Source: Niveispirillum sp. SYP-B3756 (lineage in GTDB: Bacteria; Pseudomonadota; Alphaproteobacteria; Azospirillales; Azospirillaceae). From it: DNA of 56,350 nucleotides. The notes beneath the pieces are model-generated. The model did no database searches and had not been told where the DNA came from. It was given only the letters and a program-made list of their open reading frames with translations. Positions 8,397-16,777 of the stretch are shown in pieces. The stretch is taken from assembly GCF_009495745.1 (NCBI RefSeq), contig NZ_WIDQ01000022.1, forward strand, positions 1-56,350, in the 5' to 3' direction. The position numbers and the translations under genes are program-made. Within the stretch, counting starts at the first letter, position 1. The number at the start of each line of letters is the position of its first letter.

Positions 8397-8464
8397 GATC
8401 TTCCTCCCATCCTGACGATATCATTGGCACCGGGCCCGATCGGACGCGGGTTGCTGCGACTAAG

Positions 8465-9400
8465 CTATGGCGCGGCATCATGAGGAGGAATCTCGATTTC
8501 TTGCCCCACCGTTGAAGAAAATTGAACGGACGCCGCCATCTCCGCCCGTAGCCATCTGACAAAGGCCCGGGCCATCGACCGGGCATCCCACTCCCGCGCG
8601 ACCAGACCAAAGGCCGTCGGCACGACACAACCAATGTCGAACGGCCGCATCAGCAAGCCCTGGCGCAGATGGGCGTCGACAAGAACGTTTGCCGCCAGCG
8701 CCACACCCAGTCCATTCAGGGCCATTTGACAGAGCGTGACAGGACTGTCGGCAGCATAGGCGGGTTCCGGCACCTCCGCCTCCAGGCCCGCCGCCAGGAA
8801 TAGCAGGGACCAGGCGTTGCTGGAGGGCACGATGTCGATCAGCGGAACGGTCAGCAAATCCCGAATCTGGCGCAGCTCGTACCGGCTGGCGAATGCCGGT
8901 GTGCAGACCGGCGTTACCAGCAGCTCAAACAAAGGTTCAGCACCGTCATGAATAGCTGACGGGCTCATGGGAAGAATGGTGACATCGGTACCCGTCGCGC
9001 GCTTGCGCCCCAGGGTCAGCAGTTCGATCCGGATCTTCGGCCAGTCCTTGCGGAAGTTATCAAGGCGCGGCAACAGCCACTGATCAAAAAAAAACGACGG
9101 GCCGGCGATGCGCAGTACCGGCGAATGCACATCGTCCCTGGCCGCATGGGTCGCCGCCCGCAGGGCCTGCAAGCCGGGCTTCAACCGCTCAAGATAATCA
9201 GAGCCGGCGGGAGACAGTTGCAACGCCCGCTTCCCGCGCACGAACAACTTGACGCCAAGTTCCTCCTCAAGTGCCTGAATGCGGTGGCTGACCGCCGATA
9301 TCGAGACATTGAGCCGCTCCGACGCCACGCGCAGATTCAGCACCTCAGCCACGCAGACGAATGCCTCTATGCCGCGCAGCGACGGAAGACGCCCGGTCAT
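8465..9400 (-). CDS. LysR-type transcriptional regulator (GcvA-like)
   Basis: Protein of 311 residues. The N-terminal winged helix-turn-helix is clear (SERLNVSISAVSHRIQALEE, about residues 27-46), followed by the linker helix and a periplasmic-binding-protein-like effector domain. The start is an ATG with GGGAGG seven bases upstream. It is divergent from the SnoaL-type gene at 9547, with 146 bases between them, which is where a LysR operator would be expected, and it is upstream of and codirectional with the amidohydrolase operon. A run of nine A bases (9 T in the sense strand) encodes Phe-Phe-Phe near residue 103. The effector is probably an intermediate of the pathway (inference). Confidence 0.92.
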   Translation of the reverse strand: MTGRLPSLRGIEAFVCVAEVLNLRVASERLNVSISAVSHRIQALEEELGVKLFVRGKRALQLSPAGSDYLERLKPGLQALRAATHAARDDVHSPVLRIAGPSFFFDQWLLPRLDNFRKDWPKIRIELLTLGRKRATGTDVTILPMSPSAIHDGAEPLFELLVTPVCTPAFASRYELRQIRDLLTVPLIDIVPSSNAWSLLFLAAGLEAEVPEPAYAADSPVTLCQMALNGLGVALAANVLVDAHLRQGLLMRPFDIGCVVPTAFGLVAREWDARSMARAFVRWLRAEMAASVQFSSTVGQEIEIPPHDAAP

Positions 9401-9546
9401 GCCAAATCCTCCCGGTCATGGCCACTCAGATCATGGATGACGCGGCACCCGGCAAGCGGCTGTGCCGCTTTGGAACAAGGTACCGGCATAGCAAGGATGC
9501 AATCGGACCACATGGCCGTCACGGGAAAGGCTTCAGGAGAATGCCG

Positions 9547-10023
9547 ATGATCACCCACCCCTCCCCCCTTACCCACTTGCTGTCGATCGAAGCCATCAAA
9601 TGCGTCAAGGCCCGCTATTTCCGTGCCATGGATACCAAGGACTGGCCCCTTCTGGCGGATGTCTTCACCCATGATGCCCGATGCGATTATCGGGAGGCGT
9701 TCCAATCCCCCGGAGCCACCACCCCGGCAGGCACCGATGATGATATTCTGAATGGCCGCGACATGATCATCGCCTATATCAGAAAGGGCCTGCTGCCCCT
9801 CATCTCCGTCCATCATGGGCATATGCCGGAAATCGAAATCCTGGCGGATGGCACGGCCACCGCTATCTGGCCGATGAATGACCTGTTGCGCTTCCATGCC
9901 GGACCTTATCGTGAGATGCGGGGATATGGCCACTATCACGAGACCTATCGTCAAGAGGACGGCCGCTGGCGGATCGCCACTTTGAAACTGACGCGTCTCC
10001 TGATCGAGATGACACCGGCCTGA
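9547..10023 (+). CDS. SnoaL/NTF2-fold protein
   Basis: Protein of 158 residues with the SnoaL-like pattern: an N-terminal helix (LLSIEAIKCVKARYFRAMDT), then DWPLLADVFTHDARCDY, a strand with HHGHMPEIEIL, and a C-terminal RWRIATLKLTRL strand. Members of this fold include ketosteroid isomerases, dehydratases and polyketide cyclases, and many act on alicyclic CoA or ring intermediates. The ATG at 9547 has AGGAGA six bases upstream; an ATG at 9541 would touch the ribosome-binding site. It is divergent from the LysR gene and ends at a hairpin shared with the convergent crotonase gene. The function is not determined. Confidence 0.8.
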   Translation: MITHPSPLTHLLSIEAIKCVKARYFRAMDTKDWPLLADVFTHDARCDYREAFQSPGATTPAGTDDDILNGRDMIIAYIRKGLLPLISVHHGHMPEIEILADGTATAIWPMNDLLRFHAGPYREMRGYGHYHETYRQEDGRWRIATLKLTRLLIEMTPA

Positions 10024-10037
10024 AGCTTTCCGGTTCG

Positions 10038-10071
10038 GGCCAGACGGGAAGCAGGATCATCCCGTCTGGCC
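10038..10071. terminator. Hairpin between convergent genes
   Basis: A perfect 12-base-pair inverted repeat (GGCCAGACGGGA and its complement) with a 10-base loop lies between the SnoaL gene and the convergent crotonase gene. The right arm is inside the last codons of the crotonase gene. There is no T-run, so it would act as a bidirectional or factor-assisted terminator. Confidence 0.5.
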
Positions 10072-10857
10072 GCGCCCCCGCCCGACGATACCCGCCGCCC
10101 CGGCCGCCAGCCGCTCCTGGGCGTCCGCCCCCATATGCGAGAGCTGATGCGTGTCGAAATGCGCATCGATGGCCGCGCGAAACCCCTGTATTTCGGCCGT
10201 CCGGTTGAGTGATCGTTTCATCAATCGCAGTGCGAAGGGGGAAGATTGGGCGATGCGCTCCGCCAGTGCCAGGGACGCCGCAGCCAGATCTTCCTTGGGC
10301 ACAACGCGGTTGACCATGCCCATGGCCAAGGCTTCGGTCGCACTCACCCGCCCGCCGCCATAAAGGAATTCCTTGGCGCGGCGCAACCCCATGACCCAGG
10401 GATGAACAAGAACCTCGCTCGCGGCGACAGCCGCCGTTCCGACCACGGGATCAGCGAAAAAGGTGTCCTCGGCCGCGACGATCAGATCGCACATGTTGGC
10501 GACCATGAAACCGCCGCCGACGCAGGCACCCTGGACCTGCGCGATAACGGGCTTCGGCATATCCCATAGCCGCAAACAATAGTCGCGGTAACGCTGCGCC
10601 TCGAACATGTCCCGTGTTTCGGGCGTACCCTGCGGCTGCATGGTATCAGCATCCTTCAGGTCATGCCCGGCGCAGAAATGGTCGCCCGTACCGGCAAGGA
10701 TGACAACCCGCACCGCCAGGTCGGCCGCCGCCGCATCCAGCGCGCCATTCAAAGCGTCCAGGAAAGCGGCGCTCTGGGCATTGCGCCGCTCCGGTCGGTC
10801 ATGCGACAGCCGGAGGATGGGGCCAAAACGCTCCACAAGCAGTCCCACCGAGGTCAT
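10057..10857 (-). CDS. Enoyl-CoA hydratase/isomerase (crotonase)
   Basis: Crotonase-fold protein of 266 residues. The first oxyanion segment is FCAGHDLKD around 61-69 and the second is GACVGGGFM. Met replaces the first catalytic Glu, and the second is replaced by an Asp in FADPVVGT, so it is not a standard hydratase. It resembles crotonases that carry a GHDL motif and act as isomerases or hydrolases. It is transcribed divergently from the Rieske oxygenase gene; the 248 bases between them hold the likely promoters but no motif I can name. Its end meets the convergent SnoaL gene. Confidence 0.9.
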   Translation of the reverse strand: MTSVGLLVERFGPILRLSHDRPERRNAQSAAFLDALNGALDAAAADLAVRVVILAGTGDHFCAGHDLKDADTMQPQGTPETRDMFEAQRYRDYCLRLWDMPKPVIAQVQGACVGGGFMVANMCDLIVAAEDTFFADPVVGTAAVAASEVLVHPWVMGLRRAKEFLYGGGRVSATEALAMGMVNRVVPKEDLAAASLALAERIAQSSPFALRLMKRSLNRTAEIQGFRAAIDAHFDTHQLSHMGADAQERLAAGAAGIVGRGRGQTG

Positions 10858-11105
10858 GCATATCCCCTAAGGCTGAGTGATTAATAGTAACGCCGGCTCC
10901 TGTCGGTGACCTGTCCGGGCCGCCGATAATTCCTGTGTGGTAGTCCGTTCCCGGAAGGGGCGCCAGCGAAGCAGCAGCCGGTCAATAGCCTATGCGACGC
11001 CAGACAATTCTGGAGCGCAGGCTTGGTGATATTAAGAAACATGGCAAAGACGGCAAGTCGCTCATCCACGAGATGGGACACGATAAGTCTACATGGAGGA
11101 TGTCT

Positions 11106-12536
11106 ATGGACGGCGTGGCGAATACTGCGGACGGCAGCTATTGGATCAACTACGGCAAGGCGGAACCGGGTAGCAAGCTGATCGATCCGCCGACACTGGA
11201 CAAGATCGTCGCGGCGGACGGCGAGACGCGCGACGTGCCCTTCCTGACCCCCGGTGATCTGCATCCCGAACCGCGGCTCATCCCCTATGACCGCTATTTC
11301 GACCCCAAATATGTCGCCCTGGAGGTTGAGCATATTTGGGACAAGGAATGGCAGATCGCCTGCCGGGAGGAAGATCTTCCAAATATCGGCGACCGCCTCA
11401 GCTATGATATCGTCAACAAATCCTATCTGGTGGTGCGTACCGGGGAGAATCAGTTCCGGGCCTTCCACAATAGCTGCCCCCACCGTGCGCGCAAACTCTG
11501 CGACCATAAGGGCAGCGGCACCGGCATCCAGTGCGGTTTTCACGGCTGGATGTTCGGCCTGGACGGTAAGCTGGAATGGGTACCGTTCGAGCAGGAATTT
11601 CCCCATGTGACGGCAAAGGACAGCAGCCTCAAGGAGATCAAGGTCGAAAGCTGGGGCGGTAATGTCTTCATCAACCCCGATCCCAATGCCGCACCGCTGA
11701 AGGAAGCGCTCGGCCCCCTGCTCAGCCATTTCGAGAAATGGCCGCAGGAGGAGCGCTACACCGCGATGCGGGTTCTGGTGAAGGTCCGCTGCAACTGGAA
11801 AGCCGCCCAGGAAGCCTTCATGGAGGGCTACCATGTGGTGGAGACCCATGCCGACGGGATGCCGATGTTTGGTTCCGTGGCCACCCGCATCGACATCTGG
11901 AGCGAAGGTAAGGGCTATGTCAGCCGGCTTTGCACCCCCGGCATGACCACAGATCCCTATGTTTCCCACAAGGTATCACCGCACCAGGGGCTGATCCTGT
12001 ACTGCAACGCCCAGGAATTGCCGCTGCCCCCGGATGACCGTGGTCAGACGCCGGAAGATGCGCGCAAATACGCGGCCCAGGCCAAGCGTGACCAGCTACA
12101 GAAATTGACGGGCCGCGACTATTCGAACGAAACCGTCAGCTATATGATCGACATGGCCAAGTACTTCATGTTTCCCAACCACCATCCGTGGTGGGGTGAG
12201 GGCTTGCCGTGGTGGTACAATTTCAAGCCGCTGGGCGACGATCCAAACCATTCCGAGATGGAGATCCGCATCCTGCTGCCCATCCCTGCCGATGGCAAGC
12301 GTCCGCCGGTGCCGGAGCCGATCCGCGTCGATTTCGACGAGAAGGCAGCAGACAACCCGGCGCTGGGCGCCACCGGTCACATTATCGACCAGGATCTGGC
12401 CAACATGAATGCCGTGCAACTCGGCTTCAAGGCGGCGCCGCCTGAACAGGCTTTCCTGACAACCTCTGTCTATCAGGAGGCCAAGATCAGACGCTTCCAT
12501 GAAATTTACGATGCGAAACTCGGCCTGAATCTCTGA
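11106..12536 (+). CDS. Rieske non-heme iron oxygenase, alpha subunit
   Basis: Protein of 476 residues. The Rieske [2Fe-2S] site is C124-x-H126 with C143-x2-H146 (CPHRARK...CGFHGW). The mononuclear iron site follows: NWKAAQEAFMEGYHVVETH at 230-248, with His243 and His248 as ligands; a later Asp should be the third. The start chosen is the ATG at 11106, five bases after GGAGGA; the frame is open further upstream, but that extension lacks family character. It hydroxylates or dihydroxylates a ring using electrons from a ferredoxin, which is encoded next (12567). No beta subunit and no reductase gene is nearby, so it is probably an alpha3-type enzyme that borrows a reductase. Confidence 0.93.
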   Translation: MDGVANTADGSYWINYGKAEPGSKLIDPPTLDKIVAADGETRDVPFLTPGDLHPEPRLIPYDRYFDPKYVALEVEHIWDKEWQIACREEDLPNIGDRLSYDIVNKSYLVVRTGENQFRAFHNSCPHRARKLCDHKGSGTGIQCGFHGWMFGLDGKLEWVPFEQEFPHVTAKDSSLKEIKVESWGGNVFINPDPNAAPLKEALGPLLSHFEKWPQEERYTAMRVLVKVRCNWKAAQEAFMEGYHVVETHADGMPMFGSVATRIDIWSEGKGYVSRLCTPGMTTDPYVSHKVSPHQGLILYCNAQELPLPPDDRGQTPEDARKYAAQAKRDQLQKLTGRDYSNETVSYMIDMAKYFMFPNHHPWWGEGLPWWYNFKPLGDDPNHSEMEIRILLPIPADGKRPPVPEPIRVDFDEKAADNPALGATGHIIDQDLANMNAVQLGFKAAPPEQAFLTTSVYQEAKIRRFHEIYDAKLGLNL

Positions 12537-12566
12537 GGCAGCCAACGGCAGCAGGTGCACGACACA

Positions 12567-12905
12567 ATGGTTTATGTTCCGGTCATTCCCGGTGACGACG
12601 CACCTGAGGGAAAACTTGTTCCGATTGAAATTGATGGCCGTGCGATCGTCATCTATCGTGAAGACGGAAACCTCTTTGCGATAGATGACCGTTGCAGCCA
12701 TGCCGGCGCCAGGCTGTCAGGTGGCAAAGCGCGCAATGGCACGATCATGTGCCCGCTGCACGGCGCCCGCTTCAATCTCGCCACTGGCCATTGCTTAAGC
12801 AAGGTCCAGGGCTTCGCGCCGGTGGCTGTCCATGCCATCCGGGAACGGGATGGCATGATTGAGGTTTGCCTGAACGGTGGAAATATGGGTGCGGAATCCA
12901 ATTGA
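12567..12905 (+). CDS. Rieske [2Fe-2S] ferredoxin
   Basis: Small protein of 112 residues with the Rieske motif C43-x-H45 (DRCSHAGARLSGG) and C62-x2-H65 (MCPLHGARFN), typical of the soluble ferredoxins that feed ring-hydroxylating oxygenases. It follows the oxygenase gene by 30 bases and very likely passes electrons to it. A GTG at 12555 in the same frame is an alternative start and would add four residues. The next 216 bases contain no gene and probably carry a new promoter for the SnoaL gene at 13122. Confidence 0.9.
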   Translation: MVYVPVIPGDDAPEGKLVPIEIDGRAIVIYREDGNLFAIDDRCSHAGARLSGGKARNGTIMCPLHGARFNLATGHCLSKVQGFAPVAVHAIRERDGMIEVCLNGGNMGAESN

Positions 12906-13121
12906 CCTGTCTGCTTGCCTGTACCGGCAGCAATCCTTTACCGCGCTCATCTTTGCCTTGCACACATTTGTCGCCAAGTGATGCACTGGCTGTTGATCGG
13001 TTCAAACAGAGCCCTTTGCAGCGCGGAACACACAACAAATTATAAATACTTCGAACAATTCTGATGCCCCAGTGAGCACCAGAATATCTCTAAAGACGAA
13101 GATCCAGGAGAGGAAAGCAAC

Positions 13122-13523
13122 ATGACGAAGACCCTGACGCCCCGCCAGATCGTCGATCAGGCCTATGAAGCGCTGCTGAAGAATGGGGATGTGGATGGTT
13201 TCCTCGCCCATTTTGACGAGAACTCGGTCTTGGTCGAGGCTCCATCCCTGCCTTATGGCGGAACCTTCAAGGGCCGGGACACCATCAAGGCCGCCATTGG
13301 TGGCGTGTTCCAGTATTACAGCGCCTTGACGCTTACTACAGAGGCGATAACAGAGGGTGACGGGTGGGTGATCGCCTACGGTACCTTCTCCGCGACGACG
13401 GCGCGCACGGGCAAGACAGTGACGATGCCTCTGGCCGAAGTCTGGAAGTTCAATGGCGACAAGGTTGCCCTGCTGCATCCGGTCTATAGCGACACCAAGG
13501 CCGTCATCGACGCCCTCGCCTGA
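13122..13523 (+). CDS. SnoaL-like / ketosteroid-isomerase-fold protein
   Basis: Protein of 133 residues with the NTF2/SnoaL pattern: TPRQIVDQAYEALLKNGDVD helix, FLAHFDENSVLVEAPSLPYG, GTFKGRDTIKAAIGGVF, and a final strand AEVWKFNGDKVALLHPVYSD. The ATG is preceded by a good AGGAGAGGAAA box. It begins a tight plus-strand operon with EthD, acyl-CoA ligase and quinone reductase. It could isomerise or dehydrate a ring intermediate made by the Rieske oxygenase; this is inference from fold and neighbours. Confidence 0.85.
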   Translation: MTKTLTPRQIVDQAYEALLKNGDVDGFLAHFDENSVLVEAPSLPYGGTFKGRDTIKAAIGGVFQYYSALTLTTEAITEGDGWVIAYGTFSATTARTGKTVTMPLAEVWKFNGDKVALLHPVYSDTKAVIDALA

Positions 13524-13561
13524 CGCTGCGCCATCGGGACAAAAAAGCTGGAGCGACCGTC

Positions 13562-13948
13562 ATGATGAAGATCATTTACTTCCTTAAACGCAAAACCGGC
13601 ATCTCCCCCGCGCAGTTTCGGGAGCATTATGAAAATAGTCATGTGCTGCTGGCCAAGAAATATATCGGGCATCTTCTGACCGATTATGTTCGGAACTACC
13701 CGACCTTTGCCTTGCTGAACCCCAGCAATTTGAAGGACGACACCCCGCCATCGCCCTATGATATCGGCTATGACTGCATCACGGAGATGTTCGTTTCCGG
13801 TCCGGAGGCGATTGCGGAGATAACACGCATTTTCAACGATCCGATCGTCAATCCCATCCTGGTGGAAGACGAGCTCAAGTTCCTTGATCGTGATGCCACC
13901 GTCATGATCATGGTCGATGAGGTAAATACCGGAACGAAGGTGGGATGA
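13562..13948 (+). CDS. EthD-domain protein
   Basis: Protein of 128 residues that begins MMKIIYFLKRKTGISPAQFR, followed by EHYENSHVLLAKKY; this is the pattern of the EthD ferredoxin-like fold (KRKpglsxeeFrxhwxxxHaxl). A second conserved stretch, PYDIGYDCITEMFVSGPEA, and the final FLDRDATVMIMVDE fit as well. EthD proteins occur in many catabolic operons; their biochemical role is mostly unknown, with some acting as cyclases, dehydratases or small-molecule monooxygenase helpers. The next gene starts three bases after its stop. Confidence 0.85.
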   Translation: MMKIIYFLKRKTGISPAQFREHYENSHVLLAKKYIGHLLTDYVRNYPTFALLNPSNLKDDTPPSPYDIGYDCITEMFVSGPEAIAEITRIFNDPIVNPILVEDELKFLDRDATVMIMVDEVNTGTKVG

Positions 13949-13951
13949 TCC

Positions 13952-15577
13952 ATGACCGCGCCTTCTGCCCCCCATGCCTATCGACCAGGCATCCGCGATA
14001 CGGTCATGCACGCGTTGGCGCGGGCCGTTGAGAGAAATCCTGATGGCGAATTCCTGGCCATCGATGGTGTTGGCATCACATACCGGCAAATCGACCATGA
14101 TGCCAACGCCATGGCCCGGAAATTCCAGGAACTCGGGGTCGGCAAGGGTGACACTGTCGTCACCCTGTTCGACACCAGCCTGGATGTCTTCGTCTGCTGG
14201 TTCGCTATCAACAAGCTCGGCGCCATCTGGGTTCCCATTAACACCGCCTATCGGGGCGAATTCCTGCGCCATCAGGTCAGTGACACCGGGGCCAGGCTGG
14301 CGATCTGTGATCCCCAATATCTTGAACGTTTCGAACATATCGCCGACCTTCTGCCCAATCTTCAACTGATCCTCTGCCGGTCGCCAGGACCGTTTCCCAT
14401 CTGCACCATTCCCATCCATTCACTGGACGAATATCGGGGTACAGACGGGTCAACATTGCCGATCATCGTGCAGCCATCGGATATGGCGACGCTGATTTAC
14501 ACATCCGGAACGACGGGTCCGTCAAAGGGCTGCATGATCAGCCATAATTTCATGTGTATGCAGGGGCGCCAGCATCGGCGCCATGTTCCCCAGGAGCCGG
14601 GAGAGACCGGGTGGACCTGTCTTCCCGTCTTTCATTCGGCGGCATTGATCTTCGTCCTTGGCGCCCTGGTGGAGGGATTGCGGGTGGCGGTGGCGTCGAA
14701 ATTCTCGGTTACCCGTTTTTGGGACGAGATCGAAACCGCCGGCGCCTCCAACACCCTGCTCATGGCCTCCATTTTCCCGCTCGTCGCCCACGCGCCCGAT
14801 TGCGAAGCGGCGCAACGGTATCACGGCAAATTGAAGATGGTCTTCGGTGTGCCGATCAGCGCCCCGGTCCGGCAAATCTGGAAAAACCGCTTCGGCGTCA
14901 AGGTTGTGTCGAGCTGGTCTTATGGACAGACCGAGGGGGTACGCCTCACCTCCGCCTATCCGGACGAAACCCCGCCGGAAGAAAGTGCCGGCCGGCCGAC
15001 GGATGAGTACGAGATCATGATCGTCGATGCCGATGATCAGCCTGTGCCGGAGGGCACCGTCGGTGAGATCGTTTACCGGCCGCGCGAACCCAATGTGATG
15101 TTCGAAGGTTACTGGCGCCGGCCGGAGGATACGGCGAAGGTTTGGCGGAACATGTGGATGCATTCCGGCGATCTCGGCAAGATGATCGGCGGCTATCTCT
15201 ACTTCTGCGACCGTGCCAAGGATTACCTTCGCTCACGGGGCGAGAACATCTCCAGCTTTGAGGTCGAGCGGACCTTCATGGGCCATCATGCCGTTGCTGA
15301 AGCGGCCGTCCACGCAGTGGGGGCACAGAACGGCGAGGACAGCATCAAGGTGACCGCTGTTCTGCGCGAAGGAGCGGTCTTGAACGAGAAAGAGCTCTGC
15401 CTTTGGTCGATCGAGAACCTGCCGTATTTCGCCGTGCCCCGCTATTTTGAGTTCCGTCACGAACTGCCCAAAAATCCCACAGGGCGCGTCCTGAAATACC
15501 AATTGCGGGACGACGGCGTTACGGCCTCGACCTGGGATCGGGACGCCGCCGGTATCGCGGTCCGCCGAAGCAACTGA
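13952..15577 (+). CDS. ATP-dependent acyl-CoA ligase (AMP-forming)
   Basis: Protein of 541 residues of the ANL superfamily. Motifs in order: YTSGTTGPSKG at 183-193 (ATP-binding loop), SSWSYGQTEGVRL in the adenine-binding region, MHSGDLGKMIGG with the ribose-binding Asp, DRAKDYLRSRGENISSFEVE at the domain hinge, and the catalytic Lys in KNPTGRVLKYQLR near the C-terminus. It should activate a carboxylic acid to its CoA thioester through an acyl adenylate. It resembles CaiC-like ligases and, in context with the Rieske genes, ligases of aryl- or alicyclic-acid pathways. The start is immediately downstream of the EthD gene. Confidence 0.92.
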   Translation: MTAPSAPHAYRPGIRDTVMHALARAVERNPDGEFLAIDGVGITYRQIDHDANAMARKFQELGVGKGDTVVTLFDTSLDVFVCWFAINKLGAIWVPINTAYRGEFLRHQVSDTGARLAICDPQYLERFEHIADLLPNLQLILCRSPGPFPICTIPIHSLDEYRGTDGSTLPIIVQPSDMATLIYTSGTTGPSKGCMISHNFMCMQGRQHRRHVPQEPGETGWTCLPVFHSAALIFVLGALVEGLRVAVASKFSVTRFWDEIETAGASNTLLMASIFPLVAHAPDCEAAQRYHGKLKMVFGVPISAPVRQIWKNRFGVKVVSSWSYGQTEGVRLTSAYPDETPPEESAGRPTDEYEIMIVDADDQPVPEGTVGEIVYRPREPNVMFEGYWRRPEDTAKVWRNMWMHSGDLGKMIGGYLYFCDRAKDYLRSRGENISSFEVERTFMGHHAVAEAAVHAVGAQNGEDSIKVTAVLREGAVLNEKELCLWSIENLPYFAVPRYFEFRHELPKNPTGRVLKYQLRDDGVTASTWDRDAAGIAVRRSN

Positions 15578-15618
15578 TCGGTCGGTCATCCGCTATTCGA
15601 TAGATAAAGGAAGAACCA

Positions 15619-16605
15619 ATGCGCGCATGGCTGATTGAAGCACAGACCGGGTCCAAGGATCTGAAGCTGGTCGAAAGGGAAAAGCCCACGCCGCAGGGAT
15701 CGGAGATCCTGGTGAAGATGACGGCACCGGGTGTCGTCCCGTTCGACGTGGCCGTCATCAACAATGAGAATGAGGCCAATTTCCCGCCGGCCTCCCTGCC
15801 GCTCGTCCCTGGCAACCAGGGGGCCGGCATTGTCGAGGATGCCGGCACATCGAAGTTCAAGGTCGGCGACCGCGTGATGTTCGGCGCCTTTCTCTATGGC
15901 TTCATGCGCTCGGGAAGCTGGGCTGAATATTGCACCGTGCTGGCCGATCACGCCTGGGTGATTCCGGCCAGCGTCTCCGACGGTGCCGCTGCACAGGCGG
16001 CCGTCGCCTATCCGACGGCATATCGCGCCCTGATGGAGGCCGGCTTCGCACCGGGCAAGACCGTGCTGGCCACCGGTATCGGTGGCTCCGTCGGCAATGC
16101 CGCCTATCAACTGGCCAGGGCGCTGGGCGCTGCCAAGGTCATCTCAACGACCGGTTCGACGCAGAAGGCTGAACAGGCGGCCCAGGCCGGTTTTGACAAT
16201 GTGATCGACCTGTCCAAGCAGTCAATGCAGGAAGGCGTGCACGCCCTCAATGGTGGCGAAGGCGTGGACATCGTCATCGACTCCATCGGCGGGCAGGTGC
16301 TGGCCGAAACGCTGAAGTGCATCCGACGCTATAGCAAGATCATCACCCTGGGTTTTGCCGCCGGCCGCCAATCGACGATCACGCTGGCTGATCTCATCCT
16401 GTACCGCGGCAGCGTTCAGGGCTATGGCGTCTATACCTGCTCCCCGGAAGAATGGGCCGACGCCTGGACCGTGTTCACCTCACTTGCCGATGCCGGCAAG
16501 GTCAAGCCCCTGTTCGACCGTAGCTTCCCGTTCGAGGAAGCGGCCGCCGCCCTGGAATATGTGGCCAAGGCCCGTCCGTTCGGTGGCGTGGCGCTCCATC
16601 TCTGA
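15619..16605 (+). CDS. Zinc-independent medium-chain reductase (quinone oxidoreductase type)
   Basis: Protein of 328 residues of the quinone-oxidoreductase branch of MDR enzymes. The N-terminal GroES-like domain contains PLVPGNQGAGIVEDAG, and the Rossmann domain contains GIGGSVGNAAYQLARALGA as the NADPH-binding motif. The structural and catalytic cysteine ligands of zinc alcohol dehydrogenases are absent. It probably reduces an enone, enoyl-CoA or quinone with NADPH. An AAGGAA box precedes the ATG. It is the last gene of the Rieske-ligase operon, which is closed by a strong terminator at 16619. Confidence 0.9.
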   Translation: MRAWLIEAQTGSKDLKLVEREKPTPQGSEILVKMTAPGVVPFDVAVINNENEANFPPASLPLVPGNQGAGIVEDAGTSKFKVGDRVMFGAFLYGFMRSGSWAEYCTVLADHAWVIPASVSDGAAAQAAVAYPTAYRALMEAGFAPGKTVLATGIGGSVGNAAYQLARALGAAKVISTTGSTQKAEQAAQAGFDNVIDLSKQSMQEGVHALNGGEGVDIVIDSIGGQVLAETLKCIRRYSKIITLGFAAGRQSTITLADLILYRGSVQGYGVYTCSPEEWADAWTVFTSLADAGKVKPLFDRSFPFEEAAAALEYVAKARPFGGVALHL

Positions 16606-16618
16606 GCACTGAAAGCCA

Positions 16619-16668
16619 AAAGGCCCTGAGTTGCTGATCCTTGCGGTTATCAGCAACTCAGGGCCTTT
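16619..16668. terminator. Rho-independent terminator, 20-bp perfect stem
   Basis: Left arm 16619-16638 and right arm 16649-16668 are perfectly complementary over 20 bases, with a 10-base loop. The arms begin AAAGG and end CCTTT, and a short T/AT tail follows. It lies 13 bases after the quinone reductase stop and ends the plus-strand operon. Confidence 0.9.
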
Positions 16669-16705
16669 CTATTTGGAGCGTGAATCCGCTCGCTAAACAA
16701 GGACT

Positions 16706-16745
16706 TAGAGCCGGGTGCGTTTCCGTTTAAACGCACCCGGCTCTA
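16706..16745. repeat. GC-rich palindromic hairpin, 17-bp stem
   Basis: Arms 16706-16722 and 16729-16745 are perfectly complementary (core GAGCCGGGTGCGTTT), with a six-base loop. It lies between the terminator of the plus operon and the end of the minus ACAD gene at 16778. It could be the terminator for the minus-strand operon, but there is no T-run, and the shape is also that of a dispersed palindromic (REP-like) unit. Confidence 0.7.
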
Positions 16746-16777
16746 AAACCAGTTCGCGTTGTTAAACGGATGGACTT

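Noticed and set aside
10881-11969. 362-codon minus-strand open frame opposite the Rieske oxygenase gene
   Set aside because: It lies fully antisense to a gene with clear catalytic motifs and shows no family motif; long antisense frames are common in GC-rich coding DNA.
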